A stretch of DNA of 10,430 nucleotides from Saccoglossus kowalevskii (Eukaryota; Hemichordata; Enteropneusta; Harrimaniidae), in contig NW_003155237.1 of assembly GCF_000003605.2 (NCBI RefSeq), positions 855,041 through 865,470 on the forward strand. Reading direction: 5' to 3'. A program made the position numbers and the translations under genes. How positions within the stretch are numbered: position 1 is the stretch's first letter; each line of letters begins with the position of its first letter. The notes beneath the pieces are model-generated. The model was given only the letters and a program-made list of their open reading frames with translations, made no database searches and had not been told where the DNA came from. This document shows positions 1-10,430 of this stretch, piece by piece.

Positions 1-365
1 GGGTATGGGTCGTCTTTTTTGTTTGCTGGTTTCCGTATTTCGTTTGCAAGTATGTAGAAACATATGAGGTCGCGCCAATGCCACAGGCAGTCATGGTGAT
101 CACTGTCTTGCTTACGTTTGTAAGTGGAGCTCTGTATCCTGTCATCTACGTGGCGAACAATCGTCGCCTTCGTCTCGGATTCCTGGAGACAGTAAAGAAG
201 CGGAAGAAAGGATCCCTTGATTTAGAAGACGACAAACTCGATGGTGATGAACCTTTTAAAATGAGCAAGAAAGAGAAAAAGAAAATAATTAACAATGAGG
301 TAGCTAAGAATGAAGAAAATGAAACCGTAACCATGACGCCGATAATAGAATCAATAGAAGAATAA
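1..365 (+). CDS. Rhodopsin-family GPCR, 3' end only (TM6, TM7, C-tail)
   Basis: This is the last 120 codons of a class A G-protein-coupled receptor; the first complete codon starts at base 3 and TAA is at 363-365. Residues 1-15 are the outer half of TM6 with the motif C8-W9-F10-P11, the toggle-switch CWxP signature. A short extracellular loop follows, with TM7 at about residues 27-50. TM7 ends in Y45-P46-V47-I48-Y49, so the usual NPxxY asparagine is replaced by tyrosine. A basic amphipathic stretch (ANNRRLRLGF, residues 51-60) fits helix 8. The cytoplasmic tail, residues 61-120, is rich in Lys, Glu and Asp. Class A receptors act at the plasma membrane and signal through G proteins. The ligand cannot be told from this fragment; an amine or peptide receptor is possible. 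The ATG at 78 is internal to TM7, not a start. The 5' part lies outside the window. Confidence 0.88.
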   Translation, partial: VWVVFFVCWFPYFVCKYVETYEVAPMPQAVMVITVLLTFVSGALYPVIYVANNRRLRLGFLETVKKRKKGSLDLEDDKLDGDEPFKMSKKEKKKIINNEVAKNEENETVTMTPIIESIEE

Positions 366-370
366 ATAAA
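361..370 (+). promoter_or_regulatory. Two overlapping AATAAA signals at the receptor stop codon
   Basis: AATAAA occurs at 361-366 and 365-370, overlapping the receptor stop codon, and is followed by a T-run and GTATATAG. It could serve as a very proximal poly(A) signal. Being so close to the stop makes it weaker than a later site, and it may be chance in AT-rich DNA. Confidence 0.3.
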
Positions 371-1120
371 TATTTTTTTTGTATATAGGAAAAACGCTAA
401 AATTATCAATTAGGTACTTTTGTATTTATATTTACGACCAATTCAAATCAGATTGAATTTCTTCTGCGCGATAACTCACATTTATATATACATTTAATTA
501 TATAGCATTCCATTTCATTTGTAAAACATTATTTAGTGAATAGAGGTATACAACTTTTCTGTTAATATTTGGCGTCATGTGCTGTGACACAAAACTAATA
601 TACAAAGATAGACCGTGATTGTTATATGAGATCGCTATAGCTTGTTCAACATAAATTATTTCCATTTTACACGAGACAACTGAATCCCGGAGGAGGTGGA
701 AGGGATATTACCCCAACCGTATAGGGATGTGTCGCAAGTGTCTAAAACTTATATTCCAGTCAAAATACTAAAATGGCTCAAAAGAAAATCCTTAGTGGTA
801 CATTTCGAAATACCTATATATAATAAATAATCTATCCCAAAACATTCGAGCCACGTAAAATGGTCAACCTGACTTCAAAGATTGTTGAAGTCTTATTTCT
901 GGCTCAAATTTAACAGTCTTTCAAATTTCGAGTCTCCATAGAGTTTAAATTGTATATTTTTTAAATATTTATTTTAGTCTAATGTTATCATAACATCGCG
1001 TGTATTCCGAGCAAGAGCTCTCGGGAGAGAATGTAAACTAAACTGTTAATATATTCCTCGTTGTGTTTTGAACGTGATTTCAATGTGTTTTAATGTTAAT
1101 GCAATTACCTGCGATGTATT

Positions 1121-1196
1121 GCCGTTTGTATATATAGGATATGTGTATAGTAGCCCCCTGGAGACGAATGTGTATGCCGCTGGCGGCATAAACGGC
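1121..1196. repeat. Nested inverted repeats around TATGCCGC/GCGGCATA
   Basis: TATGCCGC (1173-1180) and GCGGCATA (1183-1190) form a perfect 8-bp inverted repeat with a 2-bp centre. AAACGGC (1190-1196) is the exact complement of GCCGTTT (1121-1127), so a larger foldback is possible. The GC content of this short block stands out from its AT-rich surroundings. Its function is unknown. Confidence 0.5.
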
Positions 1197-1617
1197 GTTT
1201 GTGTGTGTTTTAACGTCAATATTTGCTGTGTTCACTTTATCGTACACCAATCATGTTATTTGAGTGAGTTCTTGGCAAACAACAAGAGTTTTGCCATAGG
1301 CAACTAAAATTTATCCAAACAGACATTTTAATAGTGCCTTGCACTGTTCGGTCGTATGTGTTAGTCGTTTCATCTTATTTCTTTTCATCAATCGTTCTTC
1401 TTCGACTTTCGTGCTCGTATTATTAATTTTATTTTATTTAGTTCATGGTATCGGTATGTTGTTTTAATAAGTAGTAACTACTAAAATATATCGTTTTTCG
1501 TGAAATATTTATAGATGTATGTATATTTCCGATATGCTTAATATAAACCGCGGTTAAATTTAGTGTACAGTAACCATGATACAAAAATGCCCAGAGAAAG
1601 TATATATCTGTATATTT

Positions 1618-1623
1618 AATAAA
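1618..1623 (+). promoter_or_regulatory. Candidate poly(A) signal AATAAA
   Basis: AATAAA is followed within 10-50 bases by T-rich sequence. It is a reasonable candidate for the distal end of the receptor transcript, which would give a 3'UTR of about 1.25 kb. The motif is common in AT-rich DNA, so this is a weak call. Confidence 0.25.
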
Positions 1624-2247
1624 AAATACGTTCATTTTTATAGAAATTATTCATGCAACGTGGTATTTTTATTCAGATATTTGTTTTGTCAATTCCAGTA
1701 ACCTATTTTTAAATTACACGAATCTTAAACTAAGTATGCGAATAAACAACTTGGTATTTCTGTGTATTTGTGCGTGTCTTTTTGTTCGTTTCAGTAGGGC
1801 AAGATGGTTGGTCGGGTGTACGTATATGTGAGAAGCGCAGTTATATAAGTTGCAAATCACCAGAGTTCAGGTATAGTAATAATTTCTGGTGCACTTTGAT
1901 GATTTTTGTTGTACTTAAATTTACGCCTGCTTCCAAAACAAAATCTATTACAACATCCATGGTATCACATCTAATTGTACTAGTAGATAAATACATCCGT
2001 ACGATATTTTTGAAATTATTGACGTATGGTGCGTTCAACTAACTATACATGTCTGCGCAGAACGCCAGGGTCATGGGTCGCTAATTTAGCGGGGTTTCTA
2101 AATATGGCTGAAATGTCAATAACAATGGCATTCATGTATATTCATACCATACCAGCATACGTTGTTATAAAACTCAGACACTGTTATCATTATGGATAAA
2201 AAAAAAATTCACATTTATAGTTTAATATGGTTAATAGATGGAACTAT

Positions 2248-2660
2248 AACACTGCGATAAAGACTTTGTTTTCGACATTGTGATTTTTTTCATTTTTAGT
2301 TTTTTTTTTCTGATTTTGACAAGTGAATTCAGAAATATATTAAGAATATTTCATAACGAAATGTATTTCATATGCACACAAATATAATTTTTTTATAATA
2401 CCAATATACTAATTACACGTGAATATCGATGACAAAAATCATTGTTATATTCTCGATAATTTTGCATTTCATTTCATTTGACGTGTCTTGAATTACGACT
2501 GAAATCAACTGAATAAAATCACAAAATATGTAGCGTATGTATGGACACGAACTTTAATAAATGTGGTTTTACTTGGTAAGATACTGTATATTCTTTCATA
2601 AAAACGAAAGAACTGCACAATGTCGAAAACGGAGAGTCTTTATCGGTTTATCGTAGTGTT
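2248..2660. mobile_element. 413-bp terminal-inverted-repeat element, non-autonomous
   Basis: The two ends are inverted copies. AACACTGCG at 2248-2256 pairs with CGTAGTGTT at 2652-2660 (one mismatch). GATAAAGACT at 2256-2265 pairs with AGTCTTTATC at 2635-2644 exactly. GTTTTCGACATTGTG at 2268-2282 pairs with 2616-2630 exactly. The right arm has an 8-bp and a 2-bp insertion relative to the left. The interior is AT-rich with no transposase frame, as in a MITE. A target-site duplication is not clear, so the outer boundary may be off by a few bases and the superfamily is not assigned. Confidence 0.75.
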
Positions 2661-3005
2661 CATTTTTTTTTTAAATAGCGAGGTTTGTTCAAGTTGATTT
2701 AAACAATATTAATTCTTGCTTCTTTGTGCTGTATTATTATACATCTGTCACCGTAAGGCCCTAAGTTACAGCGTGCCGTAATTTTGCGGTATTTTACGGG
2801 GTATTGACATCCTACCATATTAGGAAATGCGAATTCCAAATATGGAATGATTACGCGCGCAAGCGTCATCTAATAATAAAAACAAACATGGCTGCCACCA
2901 AGGTTTGACCAAACTCCATACAAAGAAGTTCGCTGATTCTGTTCTAAACGTTTTAGATTTCGGCATTCCCATGATGTATCCTTGGTAGGAAAAGATGTAT
3001 AATAA
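2661..3005. other. Intergenic stretch with regulatory-looking core
   Basis: No supported exon. It holds the two CArG boxes annotated separately, CpG-containing sequence (TTACGCGCGCAAGCG, 2850-2864) and an ATG in strong context at 2888. That ATG opens a frame of only six codons, ATG GCT GCC ACC AAG GTT, before TGA at 2906. An AAG|GTTTGA donor-like site lies at 2902/2903. Confidence 0.4.
2815..2845. promoter_or_regulatory. Two perfect SRF CArG boxes, with an ETS-like site
   Basis: CCATATTAGG (2815-2824) and CCAAATATGG (2836-2845) each fit the serum response factor consensus CC(A/T)6GG exactly. Their centres are 21 bp apart, about two helical turns. CATCCT just upstream (2808-2813) reads AGGATG on the other strand, an ETS/TCF-type core of the kind that partners SRF in immediate-early gene elements. 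CpG-rich sequence and a strong-context ATG (2888) follow. The motif match is direct; that SRF binds here is inference, and no target gene is assigned. Confidence 0.5.
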
Positions 3006-3145
3006 TAAGGTTATTACGAAGGTACCTCAAAGTATGCACTCAGCCTGAGACAGTACGCTGTCGAATCGACCTCCGCTGCGCGTCGGTCGATACTGCCGCT
3101 GTACTGTCTTCGCGCATACTTTGAGGTATCTTCGTAATAACCTTA
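3006..3145. mobile_element. 140-bp foldback MITE
   Basis: The 32-bp arms at 3006-3037 and 3114-3145 are inverted copies with one mismatch; each begins TAAGGTTATTACGAAG on its own strand. Inside them GACAGTAC (3049-3056) pairs with GTACTGTC (3101-3108), and TCGACC (3066-3071) pairs with GGTCGA (3085-3090). Nearly the whole unit can therefore fold into one long hairpin. ATGTATAA is also found outside both arms in inverted orientation (2995-3002 and 3143-3150). It looks like a foldback element or MITE with no coding capacity; a structured RNA precursor is a less likely alternative. Confidence 0.75.
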
Positions 3146-3930
3146 TACATGTATTACACCTTTCAGACAACATATTATTACAACATTTCGCCTATTTTTG
3201 TTGTTTTTATAATTTGGATCTTTGTCTGTTGACATATATTTCTCTATTTGAATTTTGTTCAAAATTTGTTGTCAGTTGTCTAAAGTTACAATTCCTTTTT
3301 TAATGGTCTTCCACTGACCCATGCAATTATCACTGGGGCTTTGTATTATGTACAGTTCATTAGAAGTAATATGCAATGGAATTATAAAATCGAATTTAAA
3401 AATGAATCTTTAAATAAACACGCCTTGAGTAATTACAACAATAAAAGTTAAGTTTGATTTGGTGATTAGACATAACGAATGTGAGTACAGGGTAGCTGCA
3501 GTGCTCAGATACCAACTGATGTTATCATTTCTCAAAATAATCACAACCGATGGGGGGGGGGTGCAAATAAATAAATACAGAGTAGCAATGCAACTTTAAT
3601 TATTATTCTCTCCGGATTTAGATTTTTCTGTAATTAATTTCACTTTACACAATGCGATTTACTTCTATTTGATCACTTATTTGTTGTACACTAGTATACG
3701 TTTATAGTTCGTTTTTACCAAACATTTTTTTTGCATTGGATTTGCCTATTGTTATGCAATAAAACTACTCATTTACTAGTTTGTTTACATTTTTGCCATG
3801 TGTTCTATGTCAATATCTGATCATCATTTGAACAAATTATATTGTCCGTTTACCTAATTTCCCATGCTAAGTATCACATACAACTAATAAATTTTATAAT
3901 TTTTTTTATTTATTGGTTGTCGGGCTGAGT
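3146..3930. other. Intergenic, AT-rich, no gene seen
   Basis: AT-rich DNA with no supported coding or RNA gene. The only marked feature is a run of ten G at 3552-3561, a simple-sequence tract. The far end runs into the likely NDUFAF7 promoter. Confidence 0.5.
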
Positions 3931-3932
3931 AA

Positions 3933-4085
3933 TATAAAAGTTTGTTGCTGACAGATCATGTGCTGACAAATGATCTCAGCTGGTGTCGGATGACCTTAAA
4001 TGTAAAAACAAGGTCCATTGCGCACATGGTTTGCGCAGGTATGGCTTCCCACAACAATATTCACGTGTGTTGGTCTGGCGAGTGA
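3933..4085 (+). promoter_or_regulatory. Likely NDUFAF7 promoter and 5'UTR
   Basis: TATAAAAG at 3933-3940 is a good TATA-box match about 180 bp before the start codon. TGACCTTAA at 3991-3999 reads TTAAGGTCA on the minus strand, a full match to the estrogen-related-receptor element TNAAGGTCA. Two GCGCA half-sites (4020-4024, 4033-4037) resemble parts of NRF-1 sites but do not form the canonical palindrome. A CACGTG E-box lies at 4062-4067. ERR and NRF-1 are known regulators of mitochondrial respiratory genes in animals, which fits the gene downstream. The transcription start is not determined. Confidence 0.45.
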
Positions 4086-4121
4086 ATGATACCTCCAGAT
4101 CCTCCAGACAGTGGTGTAACG

Positions 4122-9590
<5,469 letters not shown>

Positions 9591-10427
9591 GTTTGAATCT
9601 ATTTTTATTCATAGTGAATTTTTTTACAAATGCCTGATCTGTTTCAGACCAGTGTGTGTCTAAATATAGTGCTATTCACAAAAATCACAAAATCTGATTT
9701 ACCCAGTACAATATATTGTTAGCAAAATAAATGTACAAATCCAGCTATTCCATGACTAATACTGAAAAATGCTGCGAAAATAGCAAAAATAAAGTGCAGT
9801 GACATTATTAAACTCTGTTACTTTGCTCGAGTCAACATGGATTTATTCCAGTCAGCAAAATATTATTCGACTGTCCCAGCTTCACTTTTGTATCACACAA
9901 GTTGATTCTGTATAAATTTTTTTTTTTTAATATTTTTTTGTGCCAGGCGACAGTTTCGGACATTGAGTGTCACTGTTGTCTCTCCTGACTTTTTTTTTCT
10001 GTATGTGCAAATTGCAAGTGCATTTTGCCACAGAAGTCATATTCATGTTTGGGATTACATGACAGAGCTGTGTGGCCATCTCTCTGTCAAATGTCAATTT
10101 GTAATGCGCTATCCTGGCGTCAACCAGGCCTGGTCGAACAAAATATTATTTATATCCATATGCTATCCCTATGTGCTTTTGTAAAATATTTCTGGGAACA
10201 ACATACATGAATATTCAGCTCATGCAAATAGGCTTACAGACTTACAGGTTGTGAAAACGACCCTCTTTATGTCGCGAGCGTGTTCAGTAACGTGGCAACC
10301 TTGGAATACATCCAGAAACACAAAACTCAAAAGAGACAAATGATGATAACCTTTTCACCACCAGACTTTCTCAAATTTTTCTGCACCTTTTTCTTATATT
10401 ATTCAATATTTTTGGAAATATTTTCAG
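9591..10427 (+). other. NDUFAF7 intron 6 (runs at least to 10427)
   Basis: From GTTTGA onward there is no continuation of NDUFAF7 coding. The region 9940-10330 is less AT-rich than the rest, with a CCTGG/CCAGG hairpin near 10110-10125 and an octamer ATGCAAAT at 10222-10229, but no recognisable gene. TTTTCAG at 10421-10427 could be the next acceptor, which would put the next exon in the last three bases. Confidence 0.55.
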
Positions 10428-10430
10428 TTT

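Larger units (their letters stand above)
366..2247. other. Intergenic, first part; possible long 3'UTR of the receptor
   Basis: No convincing coding exon is seen on either strand; the open frames here are short, AT-driven and without recognisable motifs. The stretch holds a nested inverted repeat (1121-1196), an 18-bp imperfect direct repeat (1083-1100 and 1203-1220; three differences, all transitions), a candidate poly(A) signal at 1618 and a 13-bp palindrome CGCTAATTTAGCG (2079-2091). The receptor's 3'UTR may extend into it. Without transcript data this cannot be separated from plain intergenic DNA. Confidence 0.5.

Noticed and set aside
146-409. Minus-strand open frame over the receptor tail
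   Set aside because: It is the antisense shadow of the receptor's C-terminal coding; the plus frame has clear TM6/TM7 motifs.
1068-1307. 79-codon frame with repeated CFNVN segments
   Set aside because: It starts on GTG, and the internal repeat follows from the 18-bp DNA direct repeat. No family resemblance is seen.
1770-2042. 90-codon plus frame and its 65-codon antisense partner
   Set aside because: Starts on GTG, no motif recognised, AT-driven composition. A TTTCAG just before 1795 looks like an acceptor, but no matching upstream exon is found.
9719-9870. Possible fourth, decayed TACTGT-type element (AGCAAAAATAAAG, CAGTCAGCAAAATA)
   Set aside because: The fragments resemble parts of the intron MITEs, but no pair of opposing ends could be matched.
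10085-10145. tRNA-derived SINE (GGTCGAAC resembling a B box)
   Set aside because: No A box at the right distance, no tRNA-like fold and no tail; the short match is not enough.
9963-10210. Two overlapping plus frames in intron 6
   Set aside because: Neither matches NDUFAF7's expected next block nor another known family; they occur in slightly less AT-rich intron DNA.

Overview
The window is AT-rich animal nuclear DNA. It holds intron-containing genes, splice sites and short terminal-inverted-repeat (TIR) elements, and no bacterial features. The protein matches and the abundance of short foldback elements would suit a lophotrochozoan, perhaps a bivalve or other mollusc. That placement is inference; the sequence does not prove it.

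Layout, all on the + strand: (1) Positions 1-365 are the 3' end of a rhodopsin-family G-protein-coupled receptor (TM6 with a CWFP motif, TM7 and a long charged tail). (2) Positions 366-4085 are intergenic, about 3.7 kb. They contain a possible receptor 3'UTR with a candidate poly(A) signal, a 413-bp TIR element, a pair of perfect SRF CArG boxes and a 140-bp foldback element. (3) Positions 3931-4121 look like the promoter and 5'UTR of the next gene, with a TATA-like box, a consensus ERR site, GCGCA half-sites and an E-box. (4) Positions 4122 to the right edge are the first six coding exons of NDUFAF7, the mitochondrial arginine methyltransferase needed for complex I assembly. These exons join in phase to 232 codons, about half of the usual protein. 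The first coding exon lies 2.4 kb upstream of the next one and was found from splice phase and its mitochondrial presequence.

The NDUFAF7 introns carry the mobile DNA. Intron 1 (2,434 bp) has two elements back to back that appear to share one TA dinucleotide. The second, about 704 bp, is unusual: it carries at least six copies of a 14-16 bp near-palindrome and a short frame resembling the N-terminus of a PIF/Harbinger transposase. Intron 5 holds two copies of one TACTGT...ACAGTA element family.

The receptor and NDUFAF7 have no evident functional link and are simply neighbours. No new multi-gene system is visible. The points most worth following are the palindrome-array element, the twin CArG boxes with no assigned gene, the receptor's missing NPxxY asparagine, and the two in-frame NDUFAF7 start codons.
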